DNA from: Burkholderia cepacia
GTDB taxonomy: Bacteria > Pseudomonadota > Gammaproteobacteria > Burkholderiales > Burkholderiaceae
DNA length: 64,000 nt
Assembly: GCF_029962485.1 (NCBI RefSeq)
Contig: NZ_CP073637.1
Location: forward strand, 3,348,001-3,412,000
Direction: 5' to 3'
Shown here: positions 1 through 8,120 of the stretch, one piece after another
Numbering within the stretch: position 1 is the first letter of the stretch
Layout of the letters: each line of letters opens with the position of its first letter
Notes under the pieces: generated by a model
The model's database searches: none
What the model saw: the letters and a program-made list of their open reading frames with translations, nothing else
Told to the model about the DNA's origin: nothing
Translations under genes and position numbers: made by a program

Positions 1-1
1 C

Positions 2-1615
2 ATCGCGCACACGCGCTGGGCCACGCACGGCGCGCCCGTCACGCACAACGCGCACCCGATCTTCTCGTCGAACGCGCTTGCGCTCGTCCATAACGGCATC
101 ATCGAGAACTTCGAGACGCTGCGCGAAGCGCTGCGCGCGAAGGGCTACGAATTCGTGTCGCAGACCGACACCGAGGTGATTGCCCACCTCGTGCACAGCC
201 TGTATCGCGGCAACCTGTTCGACGCCGTGCGCGAAGCCGTGCAGCAGTTGCATGGCGCGTATGCGATCGCCGTGATCCACAAGGACCAGCCGCATACCGT
301 CGTCGGCGCGCGCCAGGGTTCGCCGCTCGTCGTCGGCCATGGCGACGGCGAGAACTTCCTCGCGTCCGATGCGCTCGCGCTCGCGGGCAGCACCGACCAT
401 TTCACGTTCCTCGAGGAAGGCGACATGTGCGAGCTGTCGCTCGACGGTGTGAAGATCGTCGATCGACATGGCGCCACCGTGCAGCGCGAGATCCGCGTGG
501 TCAGCGCATACGGCGGCGCGGTCGAGCTCGGCCCGTATCGCCACTTCATGCAGAAGGAAATCTTCGAACAGCCGCGCGCGATCAGCGATACCGTGCCGCA
601 GACGGAAGCCTTCGACGCGACGCTGTTCGGCGACGCCGCGCCCGCCGCGTTCGCGGAGATCGACAGCCTGCTGATCCTCGCGTGCGGCACGAGCTACTAC
701 TCGGGGCTCACCGCGAAGTACTGGCTCGAATCGATCGCGAAGATCCCGACCCAGGTCGAGATCGCGAGCGAGTACCGCTACCGCGAATCGGTGCCGAACC
801 CGCGCCAGCTCGTGCTCGTGATCTCGCAGTCGGGCGAGACGGCCGATACGCTCGCGGCGCTCAAGCATGCGCAGTCGCTCGGCCACGCGCATACGCTCGC
901 GGTCTGCAACGTCGCGACGAGCGCGATGGTGCGCCTGACCGAAATGCAGTTCCTGACGCATGCGGGCACCGAGATCGGCGTCGCGTCGACGAAGGCGTTC
1001 ACGACCCAGCTCGTCGCGCTGTTCGTGCTGGCCGCGACGCTCGGCAAGCTGCGCGGGCACGTCGACGCCGTGCAGGAAGCCGAATTCCTGAAGCAGCTGC
1101 GCCACCTGCCGGCCGCGTTGAACAGCGTGCTTGCGCTCGAGCCGCAGATCATCGCGTGGTCGGAAGAATTCGCGCGCAAGGAAAACGCGCTGTTCCTCGG
1201 CCGCGGGCTGCACTACCCGATCGCGCTGGAAGGCGCGCTGAAGCTGAAGGAAATCTCGTACATCCACGCCGAGGCCTATCCGGCCGGCGAACTGAAGCAT
1301 GGGCCGCTCGCGCTCGTCACGGAAGCGATGCCGGTCGTCACGGTCGCGCCGAACGACACGCTGCTCGAGAAGCTGAAGTCGAACATGCAGGAAGTGCGTG
1401 CGCGCGGCGGCGAGCTGTATGTGTTCGCCGATGCCGATACGCAGATCGTCAACGACGACGGCCTCCACGTGATCCGGATGCCGGAGCACTACGGTCAACT
1501 GTCGCCGATCCTCCACGTCGTACCGCTGCAGCTGCTCGCGTATCACACCGCATGCGCGCGCGGCACCGACGTCGACAAGCCGCGGAACCTCGCGAAATCG
1601 GTGACGGTGGAATAA
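2..1615 (+). CDS. glmS: Glucosamine-fructose-6-phosphate aminotransferase (isomerizing), 5' truncated
   Basis: GlmS makes glucosamine-6-phosphate from fructose-6-phosphate and glutamine, the first committed step towards UDP-GlcNAc for peptidoglycan and LPS. The reading frame is already open at base 2 and encodes the conserved glutaminase segment [18 protein letters not shown]. The start codon and the N-terminal catalytic Cys therefore lie upstream of the window. The rest of the class-II glutaminase domain follows, then two SIS sugar-isomerase domains (CGTSYYSG and SQSGETADT in the first, [19 protein letters not shown] in the second). The protein ends with the typical [13 protein letters not shown] tail. 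Identification is secure; only the 5' end is missing. Confidence 0.97.
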   Translation: MAHTRWATHGAPVTHNAHPIFSSNALALVHNGIIENFETLREALRAKGYEFVSQTDTEVIAHLVHSLYRGNLFDAVREAVQQLHGAYAIAVIHKDQPHTVVGARQGSPLVVGHGDGENFLASDALALAGSTDHFTFLEEGDMCELSLDGVKIVDRHGATVQREIRVVSAYGGAVELGPYRHFMQKEIFEQPRAISDTVPQTEAFDATLFGDAAPAAFAEIDSLLILACGTSYYSGLTAKYWLESIAKIPTQVEIASEYRYRESVPNPRQLVLVISQSGETADTLAALKHAQSLGHAHTLAVCNVATSAMVRLTEMQFLTHAGTEIGVASTKAFTTQLVALFVLAATLGKLRGHVDAVQEAEFLKQLRHLPAALNSVLALEPQIIAWSEEFARKENALFLGRGLHYPIALEGALKLKEISYIHAEAYPAGELKHGPLALVTEAMPVVTVAPNDTLLEKLKSNMQEVRARGGELYVFADADTQIVNDDGLHVIRMPEHYGQLSPILHVVPLQLLAYHTACARGTDVDKPRNLAKSVTVE

Positions 1616-1687
1616 GGCTGGCCGCCGATCGGCGCGGCCGGCCAGGCGCGGCCGGCCAGGCGCGCCGCTGAGACAGACGGAGAGACA

Positions 1688-2170
1688 ATGGTAAGACTGA
1701 TTGGATGCGGTTTGCTGGCGCTGACGTTCGCGTCGACGGGCTGGGCCGCCGAGCATTACGTCGAGGTCTGGAACCCGCCCGAGGCGCGACATCCGGCGGC
1801 ACGTACGCCGGATGCCCGTATGCCGGATGCCCGTGCACCGGCCGCGCGCACGGGCGCCGATGCGCGCACCGGCAAGAGCGCGGAGAAGCACGCGAGCGTC
1901 ACGCCGAAAACCGCCGCGAAGCCGCACAAGCGCCGTGTCGCGCAAGCCGTGAAAGCCGGTTCGCATCACCCGGCCGCAACCGCGACTGAAACGCCAGCCG
2001 CACCGCGCCCCGTCGCGCAGCCTGCGCCGGGCCGCCTCACGGTGATGCACCCTGCCGGCGCCGACGAGACGCACGCGCTAAACTTCTCCAACATCCCGCG
2101 TCAATACACGCCGGACGGCAACGTGCTGCAGGTCGGCACGCACGGCCGCTCCGCGGAGGTGACTCGATAA
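1688..2170 (+). CDS. Hypothetical secreted, Ala/Pro/Arg-rich low-complexity protein
   Basis: This 160-aa protein has a clear signal peptide (MVRLIGCGLLALTFASTGWA, cleavage near residue 21-22). A disordered middle follows, rich in Ala, Pro, Arg and Lys, with a repeated PDAR motif encoded by a 15-bp tandem duplication at 1805-1834. The C-terminus (about residues 125-160) is more ordered. It starts 72 bp after glmS with a good Shine-Dalgarno (GGAGAGACA) and its stop overlaps the next ATG by one base, so the two small genes are probably translated together. No family was recognised. An envelope or periplasmic location is inferred from the signal peptide only. Confidence 0.7.
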   Translation: MVRLIGCGLLALTFASTGWAAEHYVEVWNPPEARHPAARTPDARMPDARAPAARTGADARTGKSAEKHASVTPKTAAKPHKRRVAQAVKAGSHHPAATATETPAAPRPVAQPAPGRLTVMHPAGADETHALNFSNIPRQYTPDGNVLQVGTHGRSAEVTR

Positions 2171-2388
2171 TGGAAGCGCAGACCTACCACGGCTACCAGA
2201 TCTGGGGCCATGCGATCCTGCAGCAGGACGAGATCATGCAGCCCGATCGCTTCGCGGCGAGCGGCACGATCACGCAGAACAACCGGCTCGTCGAAGCGTC
2301 CGGTGTGCTCGGCGTGTTCGATACCGAAGACGACGCGCGCAATGCGGGGCTCGAATGGGCGCGCGCCTGGATCGATAACCACCGCTGA
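2170..2388 (+). CDS. Small hypothetical cytoplasmic protein (72 aa)
   Basis: This 72-aa protein has no signal peptide and no membrane segment. It begins MEAQTYHGYQIWGHAI and ends with an acidic/aromatic helix (DDARNAGLEWARAWIDNH), resembling small beta-alpha domains of unknown function common in Burkholderiales. It overlaps the stop of the preceding secreted-protein gene by one nucleotide (TAATG), which implies translational coupling. A strong bidirectional terminator follows 43 bp downstream. The function is unknown; coding status is supported by codon use and the coupled arrangement. Confidence 0.7.
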   Translation: MEAQTYHGYQIWGHAILQQDEIMQPDRFAASGTITQNNRLVEASGVLGVFDTEDDARNAGLEWARAWIDNHR

Positions 2389-2430
2389 TCCGGCCGCGCC
2401 AGCGCGCACATACCGATCGCGAATCGCACA

Positions 2431-2465
2431 TGCAAGAAGGGGCGTCATCGACGCCCCTTCTTGCA
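2431..2465. terminator. Perfect 16-bp stem terminator between convergent genes
   Basis: Bases 2431-2446 and 2450-2465 are exact reverse complements (TGCAAGAAGGGGCGTC) around a 3-nt loop. The A/T-rich outer ends can act as U-tracts in either direction. It sits between the small plus-strand gene ending at 2388 and the minus-strand iron permease ending at 2481, so it most likely terminates both. Confidence 0.85.
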
Positions 2466-2480
2466 TTCGAACCCGGATAT

Positions 2481-3317
2481 TCAGGCGGTGGCCCGTGGCG
2501 GCCTCACCGTCTCCTGCGGCCGGCCGACGAGCCGCGTCAGCCCGACGATCGCCACCAGCGTCCCGACATACGCGGCGATCTGGATGCCCGCCGGACGCGC
2601 GGTATAGCCGATCAGCGTATGCAGTGCCTTGCCGACGATGCTCGATTCCTTGAGCAGCCACGACGTGTCCCAGATCGCATCGCCCCACGACGGCACGAGC
2701 CCCGCGGCCAGCAGGAAGCCGACGCACTGGCTCGCCATGCCTGCCGCGAGCAGCACGATCAGCGCGTTGGTGACGGAGAACAGGCGCTTCAACGGAATCT
2801 GCAGCAGGCCCGCATACATCGCGTAGCCGAGCCCGGCGCCGCCGAGCACGCCGAGCAGCCCGCCGGCGATCATCTGCGGCGTCTGTCCCGGATCGCCGGC
2901 CGCGATCCCGTAGAGGAACAGCACGGCCTCGGAACCTTCGCGCAGCACCGCGACACCGACCACGATGGCGAGGCCCGTCAGCGGCCGGCTGCCGGCCGCG
3001 ACGGCCCGGCCGACTTCGCCCATGTGCAGCGCCATCTCGCGGCCGTGCCGGCTCATCCAGATGCAGTGCCACGCGAGCATCAGCGTCGCGACGAACATCA
3101 CGCCCGCGTTGAAGACTTCCTGCCCCATGCCGGACGCCCACTGCGAGATCACGTCGGCGAACGCCGCGATCAGGCCGGCGCCGATCACGCCGCCGGCCAG
3201 CCCGCCGCTCACCCACCAGCCGCGTCGCGGCACGCCCTTCGTGGCGGCCATCACGATCGAGACCACCAGCGCGGCCTCGAGCACTTCACGAAAAACGATC
3301 AGGGCAGTCGACAGCAT
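2481..3317 (-). CDS. FTR1-family iron permease (FtrC/EfeU-like)
   Basis: This 278-aa polytopic inner-membrane protein has about seven hydrophobic segments. It carries the two REXXE iron-binding motifs that define FTR1 permeases: REVLE near residue 10 and REGSE near residue 126. The family imports iron (Fe3+ after oxidation at the membrane) and works with a periplasmic cupredoxin. Here that partner is encoded 12 bp upstream. In characterised FtrABCD systems a P19-like FtrA and a ferredoxin-like FtrD complete the complex. Neither is adjacent here: the gene is followed directly by a terminator and convergent genes. Family assignment is secure; FtrC versus EfeU naming is left open. Confidence 0.9.
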   Translation of the reverse strand: MLSTALIVFREVLEAALVVSIVMAATKGVPRRGWWVSGGLAGGVIGAGLIAAFADVISQWASGMGQEVFNAGVMFVATLMLAWHCIWMSRHGREMALHMGEVGRAVAAGSRPLTGLAIVVGVAVLREGSEAVLFLYGIAAGDPGQTPQMIAGGLLGVLGGAGLGYAMYAGLLQIPLKRLFSVTNALIVLLAAGMASQCVGFLLAAGLVPSWGDAIWDTSWLLKESSIVGKALHTLIGYTARPAGIQIAAYVGTLVAIVGLTRLVGRPQETVRPPRATA

Positions 3318-3329
3318 GTCGGTATCCGC

Positions 3330-3662
3330 TTACTTGACGGTCAGGTGCGTCTTCGACTGCGCTTCGTGATACTCGTCGTGGAACTCGTAGGTCCCGGCCT
3401 TCAGCGGCCCGATCAGGATCTCGACCGACTTGCCGGCGGGAATGACCTTCTCCGCTTTGAAGTCGTCGCTCTCGAATTCCGCGGGCGTCGCGTCGAGGTT
3501 CTTCACGACGAATTTCACCTTCTTGCCGGCGGGAATCGTCACGCCATCGGGCGAAAACTTGTGGTCCTTCAGGGTCAGGTTGACGACGTCGTCGGCAGCG
3601 AATGCGGACGTTGCCGATGCGCCCAGCAGGGCCAGCGCGAAGCCGAAAGCAAAACGATTCAT
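3330..3662 (-). CDS. Periplasmic cupredoxin-domain protein, partner of FTR1 permease
   Basis: This 110-aa precursor has a signal peptide (MNRFAFGFALALLGASATSA, cleavage after AFA near residue 22) followed by a single cupredoxin-like beta domain of about 88 residues (KFSPDGVTIPAGKKVKFVVKN ... GTYEFHDEYH). The mature part contains no Cys and no Met, so a classical type-1 copper site is absent. Possible metal ligands are the His and acidic residues in FHDEYHE and the terminal KTH. It lies 12 bp upstream of the FTR1 permease, like FtrB in FtrABCD loci, and probably handles iron or copper for the permease. Longer upstream in-frame extension was rejected because the signal peptide starts at this ATG. 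Confidence 0.85.
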   Translation of the reverse strand: MNRFAFGFALALLGASATSAFAADDVVNLTLKDHKFSPDGVTIPAGKKVKFVVKNLDATPAEFESDDFKAEKVIPAGKSVEILIGPLKAGTYEFHDEYHEAQSKTHLTVK

Positions 3663-3924
3663 GGTCGGAAACGGAGAACGGATCTTGAGGGGAATCGATA
3701 GTAAGATCGATTCGCATTTCCACATCGAATGCCCGTGTTGCCACCATGGAAATAGTGCTTCACATCGTTTCGCAGCACGTTGTCCCGAAAGGCTTTTCCC
3801 GATGCGCGACGCCGCACGGCAACGGTCAATCGGGCCAAACACCGACCGCCTGCGCGGCGGTGCACCGATTCGTCCGACCACGGCCTGACGCGTCATCGGC
3901 CGCACGGTATCCTGCACACAACGC

Positions 3925-3955
3925 TTGACCTTCCCACCATGGCAAACTTCATGCT
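3925..3955 (+). promoter_or_regulatory. MerR/CueR-type promoter with 19-bp spacer upstream of copper chaperone
   Basis: TTGACC (3925-3930) is separated by 19 bp (3931-3949) from CATGCT (3950-3955). The overlong spacer begins TTCCC, exactly as in the E. coli copA promoter controlled by CueR. The elongated spacer is the hallmark of MerR-family promoters, which the regulator untwists on metal binding. It lies 37 bp upstream of the HMA copper-chaperone ATG at 3992. The dyad is imperfect, so CueR binding is inferred. The rest of the 329-bp gap (3663-3991) shows no gene. Confidence 0.55.
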
Positions 3956-3991
3956 GACGGTGTTCGTCAATCGTCAACTCAGGAGAACACG

Positions 3992-4192
3992 ATGGAATTC
4001 GAAGTCCAGGACATGACCTGCGGCGGCTGCGCCAATGCAATCACGCGCGCGGTGACGGCTGCCGATCCCGCCGCGAAGCTCGACATCGACGTCGCGGCGA
4101 AGATCGTCAAGGTCGAATCGGCGCAAGGCGCCGAACGCGTGCAGTCGATCATCGAAGCCGCCGGCTTCCACCCCGCGCTGCGCACCGCCTGA
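3992..4192 (+). CDS. Heavy-metal-associated (HMA) domain copper chaperone, CopZ-like
   Basis: This 66-aa protein consists of one ferredoxin-like HMA domain. The metal-binding motif MTCGGCA (CxxC) is at residues 8-14, followed by the beta-alpha-beta pattern of CopZ/Atx1 proteins. Such chaperones carry Cu(I) to P-type ATPases or to CueR. A good ribosome-binding site (CAGGAGAAC) precedes the ATG and a CueR-like promoter lies just upstream. No copper ATPase gene is adjacent, so its client is encoded elsewhere. Confidence 0.9.
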   Translation: MEFEVQDMTCGGCANAITRAVTAADPAAKLDIDVAAKIVKVESAQGAERVQSIIEAAGFHPALRTA

Positions 4193-4208
4193 CGCGCGCC
4201 CGGGATGG

Positions 4209-4238
4209 CGGGCGCACCGCCGAACGGCGATGCGCCCG
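4209..4238. terminator. Hairpin between convergent copper chaperone and puuC
   Basis: CGGGCGCA (4209-4216) pairs with TGCGCCCG (4231-4238), and an inner CGCCG/CGGCG stem continues the helix. The hairpin lies between the chaperone stop (4192) and the end of the minus-strand aldehyde dehydrogenase (4253). No clear U-tract follows, so termination strength is uncertain. Confidence 0.5.
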
Positions 4239-4252
4239 TGCATGGCCGCGCG

Positions 4253-5743
4253 TCAGCGCAGCCGGATCAGCGTCGACTTCAGCTCGGTGTATTTCTCGAG
4301 CGCATGCAGCGACTTGTCGCGGCCGTTGCCCGACTGCTTGTAGCCGCCGAACGGGAAGTTCATGTCGCCCCCCTCGTCGTAGCAGTTCACCCACACCGTC
4401 CCCGCACGCAACCGGCGCGACACGTCGTGCGCGGTCGTCAGGTTCGACGTCCACACGGCCGCAGCCAGCCCGTATTCGGTGTCGTTCGCGATCCGCACCG
4501 CTTCGTCGACATCGTCGAACACAATCACCGACAGCACGGGCCCGAAGATTTCCTCGCGTGCGATCTTCGCATCGGGTTTCACCTCGAACACTGTTGGCTC
4601 GACGTAGAAGCCGCCCGTCTCCTCCTTCACGCGCGCACCGCCCGTGACGAGCCTGCCTTCGCCGCGCCCCGCCTCGATATAACCGAGCACGCGCTCGAGC
4701 TGGACGCCGTCGACAATCGCGCCCATCGACACCGACGGATCGAGCGGATTGCCCGGCACGTACGCACGCGCGGCCGCCACGAGCTTCTCGATGAATGCGT
4801 CCTTGATGTCGCGATGCACGAGCAGCCGCGAACCGGCCGTGCACATCTCGCCCATGTTGTAGAAGATCGCGCCGGCCGCCGTTTGCGCGGCACGGTCGAG
4901 ATCGGGGCAATCGGGCAGCACGATGTTCGGCGACTTGCCGCCGAGTTCGAGCCATGCGCGCTTCAGGTTCGACTGCGCCGCGTACTGCATGATCAGCTTG
5001 CCGACGGCCGTCGAGCCCGTGAACGCGATGCAGTCCACGTCGCGATGCAGCGCGAGCAGCTTGCCCGGTTCGCCCGCGCCCGGCACGACGTTGAACACGC
5101 CGGCCGGGATGCCGGCTTCGAACGCGAGCTGCGCGACGCGGATCGCGGTCAGTGGCGATTTCTCCGACGGCTTCAGCACGACGCTGTTGCCGGCCGCGAG
5201 CGCGGGGCCGAATTTCCACGCGGCCATCAGGATCGGGAAGTTCCAAGGCACGACGGCCGCGACCACGCCGACCGGCTCGCGCGTGACGAGCCCGACCAGA
5301 TGATGATCGGCCGGCGCGACCTCGCCGCCGACCTTGTCAATCGCTTCCGCGAACCATTCGACGCAGTACGCGGCGCCCGGTACGTCGACCGTCGTCGTGT
5401 CGCCGATCGGCTTGCCCGCATCGAGCGTCTCGAGCAACGACAGTTCGTCGAGATGCTCGCGCATCAGCGCGGCCCAGCGCAGCAGCACGGCCTTGCGCGC
5501 GCGCGGGTTCAGGCCGGCCCATACGCCCGCATCGAACGCGCGGCGTGCAGCCGCGACGGCTGCGTTCACGTCGGCTTCGCCGCACTCGGCGACCTTCGCC
5601 AGTACGCGGCCGTCGATCGGGCTCACGCAGTCGAACGTCTTGCCGCCATGCGCATCGCGCGACGCGCCGTCGATGAATGCGCGCCCATCGATCTTGAGCG
5701 ACGCCGCCTTGTCCTGCCAGTCAGCCAAAGTCAACTTGTTCAT
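4253..5743 (-). CDS. puuC: Aldehyde dehydrogenase, PuuC/KauB-like (gamma-glutamyl-gamma-aminobutyraldehyde dehydrogenase)
   Basis: This 496-aa NAD(P)-dependent aldehyde dehydrogenase has all catalytic residues: Asn168 in PWNFP, Lys191 in LKPSEKSP, Glu266 in LELGGKSP and Cys301 in GEMCTAGS. PuuC-type enzymes oxidise gamma-glutamyl-gamma-aminobutyraldehyde to gamma-glutamyl-GABA in the Puu putrescine pathway. The broad KauB/AldH group also accepts other omega-amino aldehydes. It follows puuR on the same strand (88-bp gap) and faces the divergent puuD-puuA-spuC operon, which supports the polyamine role. Precise substrate range is inferred from family and context. Confidence 0.88.
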   Translation of the reverse strand: MNKLTLADWQDKAASLKIDGRAFIDGASRDAHGGKTFDCVSPIDGRVLAKVAECGEADVNAAVAAARRAFDAGVWAGLNPRARKAVLLRWAALMREHLDELSLLETLDAGKPIGDTTTVDVPGAAYCVEWFAEAIDKVGGEVAPADHHLVGLVTREPVGVVAAVVPWNFPILMAAWKFGPALAAGNSVVLKPSEKSPLTAIRVAQLAFEAGIPAGVFNVVPGAGEPGKLLALHRDVDCIAFTGSTAVGKLIMQYAAQSNLKRAWLELGGKSPNIVLPDCPDLDRAAQTAAGAIFYNMGEMCTAGSRLLVHRDIKDAFIEKLVAAARAYVPGNPLDPSVSMGAIVDGVQLERVLGYIEAGRGEGRLVTGGARVKEETGGFYVEPTVFEVKPDAKIAREEIFGPVLSVIVFDDVDEAVRIANDTEYGLAAAVWTSNLTTAHDVSRRLRAGTVWVNCYDEGGDMNFPFGGYKQSGNGRDKSLHALEKYTELKSTLIRLR

Positions 5744-5831
5744 CAGGATGCCTCAATGTTGTGACATTCGCGATGCGGCACGCCGCGTGCCTGGCGCGCG
5801 GCCGGCCGTCAGCGAATGGGGTGACGCGCGG

Positions 5832-6401
5832 TCAGAAGGTCGCCGGCGAATTGGCCGAGACGACCTCGCAGATCAGTTCCGCGCTGGGATTGCGAAAACG
5901 GTGCGGCAAACGGCTTTCGAAGTAGTAGCCGTCTCCGGGGTCGAGCAGCCACGTCGCGCCGTCGACGGTCAGCTCGAGCCGGCCCGACACGACGACACCG
6001 CCCTCGTGCCCCGCGTGCACGAGCATCTCGGGCCCCGTGTCGGCGTGCGGCTGATAGACCTCGCGCAGGATGCACATGTTGCGGTCCTTCACGCTCGCGC
6101 CCACCAGATGAAACGCGAGCGTGTCGTTGCCGAGGTTCGGCATCTCGTCACGACGCGAGACGACCGAGCGCGACTCGACGAGCTCGAACGTGAAGAACTC
6201 CGCAAGACTCATCGGTATGCATTCGAGCAGCTTCTTCAGCGAGCCGACCGACGGGCTCACGCGACCCTGCTCGATCAGCGAGATCGTGCCGTTGGTCACG
6301 CCGGCCCGCTTCGCGAGTTCGCGCTGCGACAGGCCATGCTTGTTGCGCACGAAGCGCAGGCGCTCGGCGACTTCGGTGGACATCGATTCGGTTTCGGACA
6401 C
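5832..6401 (-). CDS. puuR: XRE/cupin transcriptional regulator, PuuR-like
   Basis: This 189-aa protein has an N-terminal helix-turn-helix (about residues 10-65, LRFVRNKHGLSQRELAKRAGVTN) and a C-terminal cupin_2 domain (about 105-180). This is the architecture of PuuR, the putrescine-responsive repressor of the puu genes. It is divergent from puuD and cotranscribed with puuC. A PuuR-like sequence lies about 100 bp upstream at 6498-6514. It likely represses both directions until putrescine is present. Orthology is inferred from architecture and position. Confidence 0.88.
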   Translation of the reverse strand: MSETESMSTEVAERLRFVRNKHGLSQRELAKRAGVTNGTISLIEQGRVSPSVGSLKKLLECIPMSLAEFFTFELVESRSVVSRRDEMPNLGNDTLAFHLVGASVKDRNMCILREVYQPHADTGPEMLVHAGHEGGVVVSGRLELTVDGATWLLDPGDGYYFESRLPHRFRNPSAELICEVVSANSPATF

Positions 6402-6497
6402 GATAAGTGCGGTGACAAAGTGAAACGACGCAGTGGACAGCCGTTGAATATTCTAATCACTTTATGCCGCAGATCAGCGGGGAAAACCCTGAAAGGC

Positions 6498-6514
6498 GTT
6501 CGAAATAATGAACA
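6498..6514. promoter_or_regulatory. Putative PuuR operator
   Basis: The stretch ends in TAATGAACA, identical to the 3' nine bases of the reported E. coli PuuR recognition sequence (15 bp, ending TATAATGAACA). It lies in a GTTC-8 bp-GAAC dyad (6498-6513). The location between puuR and puuD fits a shared operator. This rests on sequence resemblance only. Confidence 0.4.
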
Positions 6515-6592
6515 CCTCGCCGACTATTCCGTTTGCGAATCTTTTGTTCGCACTGCTCGGGAAACCCCTGATGCAGGACCGTTAAAAAACAT

Positions 6593-6620
6593 TTGACGCC
6601 GTTTTTGGCTCGTATATGCT
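6593..6620 (+). promoter_or_regulatory. Sigma-70-like promoter towards puuD
   Basis: TTGACG (6593-6598) and TATGCT (6615-6620) are separated by 16 bp within an A/T-rich stretch. They are the best promoter-like pair in the puuR-puuD gap and lie about 90 bp beyond the PuuR-like site. If used, the transcript would have a leader of roughly 680 nt before puuD. Confidence 0.45.
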
Positions 6621-7304
6621 GGCTCTCAGGTCAGCGTCATTTAGTTTTCACAGGCAGCAAAAAGCGTTATTGCAACGCAAAAATTGATGCCCATCAATGT
6701 AAATGACGCATAACCGGCGCCTTGATTATTTTAAACGCCCAGCGCGTCGAGAAGATCGGGTGTTCAATACTTTCAACAACCCAGTCGAGTGTAATCGTGA
6801 GAGTCCGTGGCCCTCTGGTGAGGTGGGATCGAAGCGTGGCGCGAAGTTCGCGCAGCGCGGCATCCCCTTCCGATGGCAGTTGCGGCTGGCATAGTCCTCG
6901 CCTGCAGCATCTGTCGATCTACACCATCCTGTCCCGTCGTTCCGTTCGGCGCCACAACGCCGTATCCGCACGCGCATTCGTCGCCGTCGATACCGACGAA
7001 GTGGCGTCGCTGCTGCCATAGCGCCTCTCCTTTCTTAACGTCGTTCGTTTCGTCTGCCGATTCGCCAACCGCATGGTCCGTGCGGTGACGGAACGCGTTC
7101 GCGCATTCGTTGCCGCGTCGCGTGTCGCAATGAAACGAACGACGGCCTGATCGTCGCGCGCAGCGCGGATCGCCACGCCATCCCGTTGCGCCCATTCACC
7201 AGCGGCCTTGCGCTTTGCGCCAGGCTGCGGGGCTGTTGCACGTCTGCGTTTCGCGCCGTCCGGCGAGATGCACGCAACAACCCTCCGGATAACTGATTGA
7301 CGTC

Positions 7305-8090
7305 ATGGAAAGGAAACCCCTCGTCGGCCTCACCGCCGACCTCACGCAAATCGGCGCACACGCGTCGCACACGATCGGCGACAAATACGTCGCCGCGATC
7401 GTCGACGGCGCGCACGCGTTCGCGATGGTGCTGCCCGCGCTCGGCGAGCGCCAGTCGGTCGACGACGTGCTCGCCACGGTCGACGGGCTGCTGTTTACCG
7501 GCAGCTACTCGAACGTCGAGCCGCACCTGTATGGCGGCGAACCGAGCGCGCCCGGCACGAAGCACGACCCGGCACGCGATGCGACGACGTTGCCGCTGCT
7601 GCGCGCCGCGATCGCCGCGGGCGTGCCCGTGCTGGCCGTCTGCCGCGGCTTCCAGGAGCTGAACGTCGTCTGCGGCGGCACGCTGCACCAGCGCGTGCAT
7701 GAAGTGCCGGGCCTCGCCGATCACCGCGAGGACGACGATGCGCCGATGGACACGCAATACGGCCCCGCGCACGTCGTGCGCCTGACGCCCGGCGGCAAGC
7801 TGCACGCACTCGCCGGCGGCCGCGACGAAGTGCTCGTGAACTCGCTGCACAAACAGGGCATCGCGCAGCTCGGCTCCGGCCTCGCCGTCGAAGCCGTCGC
7901 ACCGGACGGCCTGATCGAGGCCGTGAGTGTCGTCGACGCACCGGCTTTCGCACTCGCCGTGCAGTGGCACCCCGAATGGCGCCATGCGCAGGACCCGCTG
8001 TCGAGCGCGATCTTCCGCGCCTTCGGCGAAGCCTGCCGCGCCCGCCGCACTGCCCGCACGCGCGCCATGGCCGCCGCCGCGCTCGCCTGA
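7305..8090 (+). CDS. puuD: Gamma-glutamyl-gamma-aminobutyrate hydrolase (peptidase C26)
   Basis: This 261-aa class-I glutamine-amidotransferase-like hydrolase releases GABA and glutamate from gamma-glutamyl-GABA, the last hydrolytic step of the Puu pathway. The catalytic Cys113 lies in AVCRGFQELNV, and His222/Glu224 lie in QWHPEW. Length and order match PuuD. It is the first gene of a plus-strand polyamine operon, followed 30 bp later by the glutamine-synthetase-like puuA, with puuR and puuC divergent upstream. The start is the ATG preceded by a weak purine-rich site. Confidence 0.92.
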   Translation: MERKPLVGLTADLTQIGAHASHTIGDKYVAAIVDGAHAFAMVLPALGERQSVDDVLATVDGLLFTGSYSNVEPHLYGGEPSAPGTKHDPARDATTLPLLRAAIAAGVPVLAVCRGFQELNVVCGGTLHQRVHEVPGLADHREDDDAPMDTQYGPAHVVRLTPGGKLHALAGGRDEVLVNSLHKQGIAQLGSGLAVEAVAPDGLIEAVSVVDAPAFALAVQWHPEWRHAQDPLSSAIFRAFGEACRARRTARTRAMAAAALA

Positions 8091-8120
8091 GCGCGCCGAC
8101 CCAAACCAACGAGAACAGAC

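Larger units (their letters stand above)
6402..7304. other. Long intergenic region between puuR and puuD
   Basis: These 903 bp hold no convincing gene. The first 300 bp are clearly more A/T-rich than the surroundings and contain a PuuR-like site (6498-6514) and a sigma-70-like promoter (6593-6620). The remaining 680 bp before puuD contain only short overlapping open frames with no ribosome-binding site. They may be a long leader or hide a small RNA, but no defined structure was recognised. Confidence 0.6.

Noticed and set aside
1632..1663. Tandem 14-bp repeat GCGCGGCCGGCCAG after glmS
   Set aside because: Only about two copies, GC-only sequence in an intergenic spot; probably simple duplication with no further structure. 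Could weakly fold but lacks a U-tract.
6703..7195. Short overlapping open frames between puuR and puuD on both strands
   Set aside because: No ribosome-binding sites, atypical composition and no recognisable domain; random open frames are common in high-GC DNA.
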